NCBI GenBank assembly: GCA_030694465.1
Contig: JAUXYJ010000023.1
Coordinates: 1-64,000 of the forward strand
Source of the DNA: Deltaproteobacteria bacterium
GTDB taxonomy: Bacteria > Myxococcota_A > Polyangia > Polyangiales > Ga0077539
Direction: 5' to 3'
Length of the DNA: 64,000 bases
Shown here: positions 1 through 8,215 of the stretch, in pieces
How the letters are laid out: every line of letters begins with the position of its first letter
Position numbering within the stretch: the stretch's first letter is position 1
Position numbers and translations under genes: made by a program
Notes under the pieces: generated by a model
The model's input: the letters and a program-made list of their open reading frames with translations, nothing else
Told to the model about the DNA's origin: nothing
Databases searched by the model: none

Positions 1-117
1 TGGGAGCCAAACAATTGGGCCCCACCCACGTCCCATCCGCCTGTCGAACCGCTGGCAAAGTGCACTCGCACCCGCTGGTCCACACGCTGAGCATCAGCAG
101 CAAGCCCATCAGTCTAC

Positions 118-143
118 GAGAGAGAGAGAGAGAGAGAGAGAGA
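118..143. repeat. (GA)13 dinucleotide microsatellite
   Basis: Thirteen uninterrupted GA units. Simple dinucleotide tracts of this length are uncommon in high-GC bacterial DNA. The tract is not inside a convincing gene. It could change length by slippage, or could affect expression of a neighbour outside the window. Confidence 0.9.
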
Positions 144-407
144 AGATCTAGAATTCACAGAATCCACCCAACTTCATCGTCGCAGATTGATCCGCCCCAC
201 CTGTCCGCCCCGTTGCGCAACAGATGCTCCAGGGACGCTACGCAGGCATCCCTCGCGTTGTCAATGACCAGTGACCATTCGCTCATTCCCTCGCTCGTGC
301 AGAGAGATCTACCGCTGTGGAAATGCGCTTTTCTCAATAAGCGTTCCCACGGATGGTTCTCCTTGGGCGAGGCTGCATCGAGGTCTGACTGAGCAAAGCG
401 AGCGGCC

Positions 408-423
408 CCGGCGACGTCGCCGG
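408..423. repeat. Palindrome, core copy of dispersed GGCGACGTCGCC element
   Basis: CCGGCGACGTCGCCGG is a perfect 16-bp palindrome 9 bp downstream of the kinase stop codon. A partial copy (GGCTACGTCGCCGGC) follows inside the last codons of the kinase gene at 430-444. The same core recurs at 6387, 7363, 8183 and 56491. A hairpin role at the 3' end of the transcript is plausible, but no U-tract follows. Confidence 0.7.
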
Positions 424-431
424 AATCTCGG

Positions 432-2408
432 CTACGTCGCCGGCTTCTTTGGATCCGCGACGTCAAACTCGCGGGGGCGCAGCGCGCCCGTCGCGCTCAA
501 CCGCACGGCCAAGGCCAACACCAGCAAGATGCTCGCGGGCATCACGATCCCCACGGCCGCGGGCCACAGCGCGGTCACGATCGCCGAGAGCACCGAGACC
601 AACGCCAGCCAGCGCAGCACCGGAATACTCACGACCGCGGCCACCGCGAACGTCGCCGCCAAGAGCATCATCCGAGACACCAAAATCTGCACCGTGGTCT
701 GCCCCATCCACCAGCCCATCACGCTCGTCAGGGTGAGACCAAGACACTGCGCGCCCACACCCCAGCTCAGGCGCCGGCTGATCACGTTGGCAAACAATTG
801 CCTGCGTAAAATCCAGGCCAAGATCAAGACCACCGCGAGCCCAAACACATCGACCGCGGCCATCGCGCGGGGCTCAATCCGCGAGACGGACCCTGCGCTG
901 TGCAACAGCAGCCCGGTCACCGCCAGGCTCAACGCCAAGATCACGGCGAAGGCCATCGCGCGGGCCCACGCGCTCACGGTGGGGTCCATCTCTTGTCTGA
1001 GCCGCTGCAGCCGTTTATCTCGTGCGTGCAGCGCCTCGATCTCGGTCCCAAGCGCAGCCACCTCGGCCGCGAGAGCCTCGTTAGGCTGCGGAAGCTCGAG
1101 CAAGAGCCGCTGGGCCGAACCCACGTCTCGCAAGGCCACCTCTCGGCGGATCATTTGCTCCAGCGCGCGCTGCAACCCCTCGGTCGCGCGTGTATTCGCG
1201 GACCACTCACGCAGCGCTTGGGCAAAGCCAAATCGGGCCTCGGTCAACAGCCCCCAGGCCTCGACCGAGGCGTCCGAGCCGTGCGTCGCGAACTCGGACT
1301 CGACCCGCGCGAGACGCGCCAGCGCGGTGTCACTCAACGCCGACGAGGCACGGTGGCGCAAGAAGTCTAAGAGCCGCTGCCTAAACACCGCGACCGACGT
1401 AGGTCGCTGGGTTTTGTCTCGCGAAGTGCTCTCATTGCAGAGCGCAGCGAGCTCGCTCGAGACCTCGGGCCCATAGCGCCACGGCTCAGAGAGGTAGGCT
1501 TGGAGCAGCACGCTCGCGAGGGTCTTTCCGCCGTGACGCGCGACGCCCGTGAGCACCTCGTGGAGGGTCGCGCCCAAGAGGTACACATCGGTGCGCTCGT
1601 CTTGTTCGGCGGGGTCGCCCTCGACCAGCTCAGGGGCCATGTACATGGGCGTCCCCACAATGGGCCGCTGCGACGGATCGAGCGTGGTCGGGCGCTTGGT
1701 CATGCGCGAGGCGACCCCCCAGTCGAGCAAGTACACCTCGCCAAACGCGCCGATCATCACGTTCTCGGGCTTGATGTCTCGATGCAAGATCCCCTGCGTG
1801 TGCGCAAATTGCAGCGCGTTGCAGAGCTGCACCAGCACCTCGACGTGACACAAGAGCGGGTCCTCGTGCCGCTGTTTTACGCTCGCCCACGCGGGGTGTG
1901 AGGGGTCGTGCAAGAGCGTCGCCCAGGTCGTGCCCTCGACGCGCTTCATGACCAGCACGGGGCGGTTGTCGCCGTCTATTCCGAGCGCGTGCACAGGCAC
2001 AATGTTGGGGTGCTCGAGCCCCCCGGTGATCCGCGCTTCATGAAGCAGCGACGTCGCCGCCATCGCGTGCGAGCCGGTGTCACGCAGGATCTTCACGGCC
2101 ACCGAACGCCCCAACGAGCGCTGCGTCGCGGCGAACACCAAGCCCATCCCGCCGCTGCCAATCGGTGAGTCCAAGCGCAGGTCGGCAACATCACCGCGAG
2201 CCCCGTCTACGCCGCTGTCATCGTCCGTCCCATCCAGCGTAATCCGCGGAAGGTTCACCGTGAGCGACGCAGGATCGAGCCCTAGCTCAAGGGCTTCTTC
2301 CTGAAAAATCCCACGCAGCGTCGCGTTGATGGGCGCAGCGGCCAGCGTGCGATCCATGCTCAACGTGTCCCAGATCGACTCGAACTCAGCGCGCAGCGTC
2401 TTGCTCAT
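432..2408 (-). CDS. Hanks-type serine/threonine protein kinase with C-terminal membrane domain
   Basis: A 658-residue eukaryotic-like protein kinase, expected to phosphorylate Ser/Thr in signalling. The glycine loop GSGGMG is at residues 84-89, the ATP-anchoring lysine at K106 (VAVKIL) and the catalytic loop HRDIKPEN at 209-216. The metal-binding triplet is DWG (229-231) instead of DFG, followed by an APE motif, so it looks active. A helical, Arg/Glu-rich linker (about 370-490) precedes roughly six hydrophobic segments (about 490-640). The kinase is therefore cytosolic and membrane-tethered, but with the membrane part at the C-terminus and no extracellular sensor domain. It lies downstream of, and in the same direction as, the large surface protein 2487-5315 (78-bp gap). 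Its substrate is unknown. Confidence 0.93.
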   Translation of the reverse strand: MSKTLRAEFESIWDTLSMDRTLAAAPINATLRGIFQEEALELGLDPASLTVNLPRITLDGTDDDSGVDGARGDVADLRLDSPIGSGGMGLVFAATQRSLGRSVAVKILRDTGSHAMAATSLLHEARITGGLEHPNIVPVHALGIDGDNRPVLVMKRVEGTTWATLLHDPSHPAWASVKQRHEDPLLCHVEVLVQLCNALQFAHTQGILHRDIKPENVMIGAFGEVYLLDWGVASRMTKRPTTLDPSQRPIVGTPMYMAPELVEGDPAEQDERTDVYLLGATLHEVLTGVARHGGKTLASVLLQAYLSEPWRYGPEVSSELAALCNESTSRDKTQRPTSVAVFRQRLLDFLRHRASSALSDTALARLARVESEFATHGSDASVEAWGLLTEARFGFAQALREWSANTRATEGLQRALEQMIRREVALRDVGSAQRLLLELPQPNEALAAEVAALGTEIEALHARDKRLQRLRQEMDPTVSAWARAMAFAVILALSLAVTGLLLHSAGSVSRIEPRAMAAVDVFGLAVVLILAWILRRQLFANVISRRLSWGVGAQCLGLTLTSVMGWWMGQTTVQILVSRMMLLAATFAVAAVVSIPVLRWLALVSVLSAIVTALWPAAVGIVMPASILLVLALAVRLSATGALRPREFDVADPKKPAT

Positions 2409-2486
2409 CGCACCTCTCTGAGCCGCCGATCATGCCCACTAGTTCGCTAGGTCTCGCAACACAAACGTCGCGTTCGCTAAGCAAAA

Positions 2487-5315
2487 TCAGCGACGGCGTC
2501 GCACGATCGCGATCGCGAGCACGCTGGCGAGCCATGCCCACCCAGCGCGCGACGAGCCCGTCGGGCCCGCTGCCCTGCACGCACACGCGCCATCGCCGCT
2601 CAGCACAAACGGCCCAGCGTCGCCCTCGCCGCCATCCATCGTGGGCGCGCTCGCGTCGGGGTCCCCGGCGTCCGTCTCGGTCATGCCCGCGTCTGCTGCG
2701 CCCATCCGCGGCACACAACGGCTGCTCGCCGTGTTGCACTGCTGATCCGCTGCACAATGCGCGTCGCTCGTGCAGCCACACGCCATCGCGCGACCCGAGC
2801 CCACCGTGAGACAGCTGCGGCCGTTGGCGTTGCTCTCGCAACCGAGGGACCTGCCCATCGCGTCGACGTAGCAAGGCACACAGCGGCCACTGCCGAGGTC
2901 GCACACGGGGCCGTCTGCGCTCGAGGCGCAGTGGTCATTGGCACGGGTCGAGACCGTGATCCGTGCGGCGCCGTCTTCGCTCGGGTCGCTGTCCGGTGCG
3001 CAGTCATTGTCGCTGTCCAAATCCAAGAAGTCCGGGCCATCGGGCACGCCATCGGTGTTGGCAGGGGTCGTCGGCGTGGCGCCGGCTTCTTCGCGATCGA
3101 GGTCGCCGTCTCCGTCGCTGTCGAGGTCGAGATAGCTCGGGATCCCGTCACGATCGAAGTCATCGCCAGGCGTGGGATCCAGCGCGCGCTCGGTGCGCGT
3201 CGGGATGCCGTCGTTGTCGTCGTCGGGGTCGAGCCAATCGGGGGTCCCGTCGCGGTCGGTGTCGCGATCGCCGTTGACACATCCGGGCATATTTCCCATG
3301 CATCCGCCGCGCTCAACGCTGTTGGGGACCGTGTCGCCGTCGCTGTCATCCGCGGGATCGAGAAAGTCCGGGCGGCCGTTCATGTCGCGATCGACGATGC
3401 CCTCGGCGCGATCAGCGAGCCCATCGCCATCGCTGTCGAGATCGAGATAGCTAGGGATGCCATCGCCGTCGAAATCATCGCCCATGGTCTCGTCCAAGCG
3501 AAGCTCGGTGGCCGTCGGGATCGAGTCTCCGTCATCGTCCGGATCCAGCGCGTCAATGATCCCGTCCATGTCGCTGTCGCGCGGATTGCTGGGATCAGGA
3601 ACCTCAAAGCCATCACGAAGACCATCGCCGTCGGTGTCTGGATTCAACGGGTCTGTCCCGATGCGTCGCTCGACCGAGTCTCGCAATCCGTCGCCGTCGC
3701 TGTCACGATCGCCACACGTCCCCGTGTTGACATCGCAGGTCTCGCCGCCAGTGCAGTGGCTGTTGTTCAGACACTGTACGCAAGCGCCACGGAGCGCTCC
3801 GCCTGCGACGCAAAACGGCTCGGCGGTGTTGCGTGTGCGGCACTCGGTGTCGGTCGAACACTCGACGCAAAAGCGCGAGCCGCTGTCACAAATGGGCGCG
3901 CTTCCGCGGCAGTCCGAGCTCGTGCGACAGGTGCACACGCCGATGGTGCGATCGCACACAGGCGCGCGTCCTGTGCAGTTCGCGTCGGCTGAGCCGGGGA
4001 TGTTCGCGTTGGTTCTCCCCGACGCGGTCTCGCGCACATCGGGCAGACAGTCGTTGTCGCTGTCTTCGTCGAGATAATCTGGCGTGCCGTCGCGGTCTGT
4101 GTCCACCGAACAGTCGCCCTCGGCGACGTCGCTGAAGCCATCGAGGTCCGCATCGCCGGTCGAACGTCGCGCCAACATTTGGAGCACCATGACCGAGAGC
4201 AGCTCGTTGTTATCTCCGGAGAATCCCACGCGAACCGTCTCTTGCGCGTCCGCAACGAAGGGCCGAAAATCGTAGAGCTCATCGTCGAGCCTCGTCGCGG
4301 GCGTGTGTGCCCCCGTGATCGAGTCACCATCGGTGCCCACGGGCGAGCCCGCGGCGGTTCCGAGGGCGGCTTCGGTGCCACCAAACGAGCCCGTCGAGCC
4401 CAGCGCAGCGCTCGCGCGAAAGCACGCGGTCAAATCAAATTGGTCAGCCGGAATCCCCGCAGGACGCGGAATGGTCAGGTCCGTCAGCTGGTCCCAATCG
4501 TCGGCGCCGCCCGCGCGCGTGGTGAGGGTCATCGCGCCCACACGGACGGTGCTGTTCTCTTCGCAGCGGTTGTACTCCCAGTTGACGTTGATCGACGCGG
4601 CGAAGGGCTCACCGCGGGTCGAGCCGGCGGGACAGCGGTTGGCGACGGCCGCAGGCAAGCGCAAATCGGGCGAGGTGTACCCGGCGATCGCGGCGCCCTC
4701 AAAGACCACGACGTTGCGGAGCGGCGCGTACTCGAGGTCGTACAAGACGACCAGCGTGTGCGCCAAATACTGTGGAAATCGCGTGTGATTCCAGTGAGCG
4801 TCCCCGCGCTCGGTCACCGGCACGCGCAGGCCAGTCCCTGCCGAAGCGGGCCCGACGATCCCGCGCACCGCCGAGGTCACATCGGACACAAACGTGCCCC
4901 AATCGCGGCCGCCGCTGTCACGCGCGACGTAGGTCGGCATGCCCTCAAGCGAGCGGGTCACGCGCGTGGTCCCGCTACCGACGACAATCTGCCTCGGAAA
5001 CCCCGGAGGCCCCGCCGGCACGGGCTGGACCACCATGCCCATTTCGGCATGCACGGGCGAGTACAAGACCGCGCGACGAACTCTTCCGCCCCTGGGAATT
5101 CGCAGACGAAACTCACCTGCCACGGCCTGCGTCTCGGACGACACCACAGACCAACCGTCTACGGTCACGCCGCCACGAAAAGCCTCGCTCACACCCACGC
5201 GAAGGGTCTGCGCGCTCGCCACCTGGGGTGCCAGAGTCGCCGCCGCGAAAGTCGCCAGCGTGATCGCGCGAAACACACGCGCTGCGCGACGGGTCGCGCT
5301 CACTAAGTCATGCAT
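2487..5315 (-). CDS. Secreted surface protein with thrombospondin type-3-like calcium repeats and MYXO-CTERM-like tail
   Basis: A 942-residue exported protein. A signal peptide covers about residues 1-35 (cleavage after ASA). A beta-rich N-terminal region (about 36-380) is followed by a long series of DxDxDGxxD repeats (about 385-760) typical of calcium-binding thrombospondin type-3/OmpA-type linkers, interrupted by Cys-rich EGF-like stretches. An Asp/Ala-rich linker leads to a C-terminal signal: a CACR motif, a hydrophobic helix (WAWLASVLAIAIV) and a terminal RRRR. That arrangement fits the MYXO-CTERM sorting signal for outer-surface anchoring in myxobacteria. The function is probably structural or adhesive; no enzyme motif is visible. 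Confidence 0.85.
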   Translation of the reverse strand: MHDLVSATRRAARVFRAITLATFAAATLAPQVASAQTLRVGVSEAFRGGVTVDGWSVVSSETQAVAGEFRLRIPRGGRVRRAVLYSPVHAEMGMVVQPVPAGPPGFPRQIVVGSGTTRVTRSLEGMPTYVARDSGGRDWGTFVSDVTSAVRGIVGPASAGTGLRVPVTERGDAHWNHTRFPQYLAHTLVVLYDLEYAPLRNVVVFEGAAIAGYTSPDLRLPAAVANRCPAGSTRGEPFAASINVNWEYNRCEENSTVRVGAMTLTTRAGGADDWDQLTDLTIPRPAGIPADQFDLTACFRASAALGSTGSFGGTEAALGTAAGSPVGTDGDSITGAHTPATRLDDELYDFRPFVADAQETVRVGFSGDNNELLSVMVLQMLARRSTGDADLDGFSDVAEGDCSVDTDRDGTPDYLDEDSDNDCLPDVRETASGRTNANIPGSADANCTGRAPVCDRTIGVCTCRTSSDCRGSAPICDSGSRFCVECSTDTECRTRNTAEPFCVAGGALRGACVQCLNNSHCTGGETCDVNTGTCGDRDSDGDGLRDSVERRIGTDPLNPDTDGDGLRDGFEVPDPSNPRDSDMDGIIDALDPDDDGDSIPTATELRLDETMGDDFDGDGIPSYLDLDSDGDGLADRAEGIVDRDMNGRPDFLDPADDSDGDTVPNSVERGGCMGNMPGCVNGDRDTDRDGTPDWLDPDDDNDGIPTRTERALDPTPGDDFDRDGIPSYLDLDSDGDGDLDREEAGATPTTPANTDGVPDGPDFLDLDSDNDCAPDSDPSEDGAARITVSTRANDHCASSADGPVCDLGSGRCVPCYVDAMGRSLGCESNANGRSCLTVGSGRAMACGCTSDAHCAADQQCNTASSRCVPRMGAADAGMTETDAGDPDASAPTMDGGEGDAGPFVLSGDGACACRAAGPTGSSRAGWAWLASVLAIAIVRRRR

Positions 5316-5500
5316 CGAAGGTACCTTTGCTCACCAGCCAAAGAAGACAGAACCAAGTCCACAATTTCTAGCCTCGTCCAGCTACCAGAAGGCTCCGCCA
5401 GCGTGAAGTCCACACACCAAAGAACCGCACGATTCGCGCGCTCCGAGTGTAGTTAACCGGACATTGTGACAAAGCCGACGAAAGCGATCAACCTCTGCGC

Positions 5501-6409
5501 ATGAAGCTGGTGCGACGGCGTGAAGTGCGCAACGCGGCGATGTTGTCCCTCGCGGTCAGCCCCGTCGCGAGCGGCGCGGCCTGGATTTTCTCACAGCACA
5601 ACGCGCGGGTCACCTCGCTCGCGACCCTCGCCATAAGCGCCTTGGTCTTTGCCGTGCTCTCGCGCCGGTGGATCACGCGCTGGGCGCTCTTGCGAGCCCC
5701 CGTCGACCCTGAGGTCCTCGCGATCTTGCAGCGCGAAGTCACGTTTTACCGCGAGCTCAGCGCAGAAGACCAACGCGAGTTCGTCCGCAATGTCCGCTGC
5801 TTCTTGCACGAACACAGCATCACCGGTGCTCGACGCGAGGCCGTCTCGCTCACCACGCGGGTGCTCGTCGCAGCGTCCGCGTCGATGCTCTTGTTTGCAC
5901 GCGAAGACCTGGACCTCCCCACGCGCATCGACGTGGTCGTGTACGCCGAGGCATTTGACCTGGATTATCAGGTCTCGCGCGGCGGCGAGGTCCTCGGGCT
6001 CGCCCACGCCCAGGGCCCCGTCGTGCTCTCTGAGCGCGCCCTGCGCGAGGGCTTCGCGCGCGCCCGCGATGGGCTCCATGTAGGCGTCCACGAGTTCGCT
6101 CACATGCTCGACCTCGAAGGAGCACACTTTGACGGGATCCCCGTAGGGCTCGACGGCGCCGCAGCGCGCTCGTGGGCGGGGCTTGTGCACCGCGAAATGC
6201 AGCGGATTGACCGCGGCCGATCGATCCTGCGTGCTTACGGCGCGACCAGCGAGCAAGAGTTCTTCGCGGTCGCCACCGAGGCCTTCTTCGAGCGCCCTGT
6301 GGCCCTGCGCGAGAAGCACCCCGAGGTGTACGAGACGCTCAAGAGATTCTACGGGCAAGACCCCGCGCACAAGAGCAAGACTACGGACCCGGCGACGTCG
6401 CCGGGTTGA
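5501..6409 (+). CDS. mtfA: M90-family zinc metallopeptidase, MtfA-like
   Basis: A 302-residue protein of the MtfA (Mlc titration factor A) peptidase family. The zinc motif HEFAH is at residues 197-201 followed by D204, and the family-typical downstream segment (SEQEFFAVATEAFFERP) supplies the third ligand region. Two hydrophobic segments (about 12-32 and 40-55) suggest membrane anchoring, as in many MtfA homologues. In E. coli MtfA is an aminopeptidase linked to glucose regulation through Mlc; no Mlc or PTS gene is nearby, so the substrate here is unknown. The last codons (DPATSPG) are written by the 20-bp palindrome at 6387-6406, so the repeat supplies the C-terminus. The gene diverges from the surface protein 2487-5315 across a 185-bp gap. 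Confidence 0.9.
   Translation: MKLVRRREVRNAAMLSLAVSPVASGAAWIFSQHNARVTSLATLAISALVFAVLSRRWITRWALLRAPVDPEVLAILQREVTFYRELSAEDQREFVRNVRCFLHEHSITGARREAVSLTTRVLVAASASMLLFAREDLDLPTRIDVVVYAEAFDLDYQVSRGGEVLGLAHAQGPVVLSERALREGFARARDGLHVGVHEFAHMLDLEGAHFDGIPVGLDGAAARSWAGLVHREMQRIDRGRSILRAYGATSEQEFFAVATEAFFERPVALREKHPEVYETLKRFYGQDPAHKSKTTDPATSPG
6387..6406. repeat. 20-bp perfect palindrome at the 3' end of mtfA
   Basis: ACCCGGCGACGTCGCCGGGT is identical to the copy at 8183-8202. It overlaps the last sense codons of mtfA and could fold into a strong hairpin between convergent genes. No U-tract follows, so a Rho-independent terminator role is not proven. Confidence 0.85.
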
Positions 6410-6438
6410 GCGTGCACCGCTGGCTACATGAGCGCTTG

Positions 6439-7554
6439 CTACGGCAGCGGGAGGTCACACCCGCGGGACGTTCTCATCCACGAGGCCGTGCAATCGGTCA
6501 GCGTGTTTGCAGCGACAAATCGTCCCTCGGGAAATGTAATCGTCCCCACATACCACACGGTCTGCCGAACAAAATTGTCGCGATGGAGCCTCGCCACCGT
6601 GCGCTCACGCACAATAATATCGACGTCCGCCGCGCTGGGATCCCCCGCGAGACTCCAGTGCTCAACCACCACGTGGTAAGTGCCCGGCGCCGCGCGGTCT
6701 AAGAAAATATTCTCGGGCCCAAACGAGCTCGTGTTGTCGATGTCCTTGCGCGGATTGTCTGCAGTATCTCCGGGCGATCCCCACTCGAGCCCCGTCGGCG
6801 ACATGCAGGTAAACCACGTGCAGTCGTCCGTCGTGGAGTTAAGCGCACGCGGCGCCCTGAGCAAATGCAGCTCAAGGTCCTTGCCCGGCTCGTCCCACGA
6901 GAGGGTCACACGGAGGTCGCGCCCAGAACACTCGGTGCCCTGCAACCGACGCACAAGCACCCGCGTCCCGCGGTCGTTGCGGCACACCAGCCGCACGACG
7001 TTCGCGCCACAAAACACCGGCACCGTCGTAGAGAACCGTCCGGTGCCTTCGACATCGACCGGGATCATTCCGCCAGTGTTTCCGCAGGACGCGTTGGATA
7101 CGTACCAGTGGCACTCGGTCGCGCCGCGCGAGGCGCCCGTGATGGTCAAGCTCGTCGCGTTCGCAGGCAGCGTGGGCCCGTCGAGCTCGGCCAAATCCGT
7201 AAACGGCTGCGGGCACCCTGCGCAGGTGGGCGGATCGGTAAACTCCTCGTTGTTCATCCGGTCGGCGTACGGAGGCGCACCCACGGGCATCGCACACATA
7301 GGCCCACTGTCACCGCCGTCACCGCTGTCCTCACGCCCCAAGGCGTCCACCGAGGTGGCATCCGGCGACGTCGCCGAGTCCTCGCCCTCACGCCCATCCG
7401 CGGCCGCACCGTCGTCAACGCGCGCGTCGATTCCGCTGTCCATTCGCACATCAGCGCTCGCATCGGCCAGAGGCCGAGGCCCCTCTGAGCACCCCGCGGA
7501 CACGCACGCAAACGCTGCAGCCAGCAACGCCGCCAAACCACTCTTCGTTCTCAT
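6439..7554 (-). CDS. Lipoprotein of unknown function
   Basis: A predicted outer-membrane or periplasmic lipoprotein of 371 residues from ATG 7554; a GTG at 7563 would add three. The lipobox is VSAGC near residue 20, followed by an Asp/Ala/Ser-rich low-complexity linker to about residue 90 that is typical of myxobacterial lipoproteins. The globular part has paired cysteines (FTDPPTCAGCPQPF; GTECSGRD) and a late segment (DLELHLLRAP, later GTYHVVVEHW) resembling a beta-sandwich pre-peptidase-like fold. The core CGGCGACGTCGCCG occurs in the linker at 7363-7376. No enzymatic motif is seen. It converges with mtfA. Confidence 0.75.
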   Translation of the reverse strand: MRTKSGLAALLAAAFACVSAGCSEGPRPLADASADVRMDSGIDARVDDGAAADGREGEDSATSPDATSVDALGREDSGDGGDSGPMCAMPVGAPPYADRMNNEEFTDPPTCAGCPQPFTDLAELDGPTLPANATSLTITGASRGATECHWYVSNASCGNTGGMIPVDVEGTGRFSTTVPVFCGANVVRLVCRNDRGTRVLVRRLQGTECSGRDLRVTLSWDEPGKDLELHLLRAPRALNSTTDDCTWFTCMSPTGLEWGSPGDTADNPRKDIDNTSSFGPENIFLDRAAPGTYHVVVEHWSLAGDPSAADVDIIVRERTVARLHRDNFVRQTVWYVGTITFPEGRFVAANTLTDCTASWMRTSRGCDLPLP

Positions 7555-7695
7555 TGTAACCACCAGCTTATCTCGCTCACGCGTCCTTCAATTGGAGCCT
7601 CATCGCTGCCACAAGAACACTTCACACGCGGGTGATTATCACAGCGCGATGAGGAGATGCAGCCCTGCGTGCGCTAGAGTCCAAAGCCCACTCCA

Positions 7696-8115
7696 ATGCT
7701 AAGAACCGCCCCCCTCGCTGCCCCGCTGCTCTACTCGAATCGCCGCACCGTGACCGCGCTCGATCGCGAGAGTGGGCTCCCCCGGTGGCACTTTAAAGCC
7801 GGCTCTAGGGTTCTCAGGTTTCTCTTCGCGCTCGAGCGCGTCTTCGTGCTCGATTCCAACTGCGTAGTCTATTGCCTCTCGCCCGACGACGGCCGGCTCT
7901 TGGGGAGCGTCGCGGCGGCCGAAGCATCGAACTGGGGCGCGGCCATGTTGGCGCACGACGGGTGCCTCTACGTCGCGACCAGCGCAGGAGTCGTCGCCCT
8001 GACCCAAGACGGCTCGGTGCTGTGGCGGCACGAGAGCGGCGAGAAGGGCACAGACGGCGTGCTCCCCGGACTCGCGCTGCCAGGCTCAGCGGTCCAGCCA
8101 GACCTCAAAGAGTGA
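7696..8115 (+). CDS. Short PQQ-like beta-propeller repeat protein
   Basis: 139 residues with blade-like repeats of the PQQ-binding-like or BamB type (VTALDRESGLPRWHF; VYCLSPDDGRLLGS; GVVALTQDGSVLWRHE). At three to four blades it is much shorter than a full propeller. No signal peptide is visible, so it is probably cytoplasmic. It could be a truncated paralogue of proteins such as 24853-26190. The gene stands alone between divergent and convergent neighbours. PQQ binding is not implied. Confidence 0.6.
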   Translation: MLRTAPLAAPLLYSNRRTVTALDRESGLPRWHFKAGSRVLRFLFALERVFVLDSNCVVYCLSPDDGRLLGSVAAAEASNWGAAMLAHDGCLYVATSAGVVALTQDGSVLWRHESGEKGTDGVLPGLALPGSAVQPDLKE

Positions 8116-8182
8116 GCTTTTTTACAGGCAACACTCGCCTCGACGGGCTGGCGTATTGGTCACAGAGAGCCTTTGTGCCACA

Positions 8183-8202
8183 ACCCGGCGACGTCGCCGG
8201 GT
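8183..8202. repeat. 20-bp perfect palindrome, second full copy
   Basis: ACCCGGCGACGTCGCCGGGT is identical to 6387-6406. It lies between the convergent genes 7696-8115 and 8216-9241. The position fits a bidirectional hairpin or a REP-like dispersed element. Confidence 0.85.
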
Positions 8203-8215
8203 CCCCCCGCCGCGG

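Larger units (their letters stand above)
1..431. other. Left-edge region without a convincing gene
   Basis: Short open frames exist on both strands (for example minus strand 155-466, which overlaps the end of the kinase gene), but none shows a recognisable domain, a good ribosome-binding site or a signal peptide. The region holds a GA dinucleotide tract at 118-143 and a perfect palindrome at 408-423 just beyond the kinase stop codon. Its upstream context lies outside the window. Confidence 0.5.

Noticed and set aside
155..466. 103-codon minus-strand frame at the left edge
   Set aside because: It overlaps the end of the kinase gene and has no recognisable domain. It may be real but cannot be supported from this sequence.
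2757..3992. Long plus-strand open frame opposite the calcium-repeat surface protein
   Set aside because: It is the antisense of repetitive GAC/GAT codons. Its translation is low-complexity Ala/Val/Ile with no domain, and the minus-strand protein has a signal peptide and repeats.
3000..4200. Possible CRISPR-like repetition
   Set aside because: The repeats are in-frame Asp/Gly codons of calcium-binding motifs and vary in sequence. There are no constant repeat and spacer units.
4179..5306. 375-codon plus-strand frame opposite the same gene
   Set aside because: Arg/His/Gly-rich composition typical of antisense frames in high-GC DNA. No ribosome-binding site or motif.
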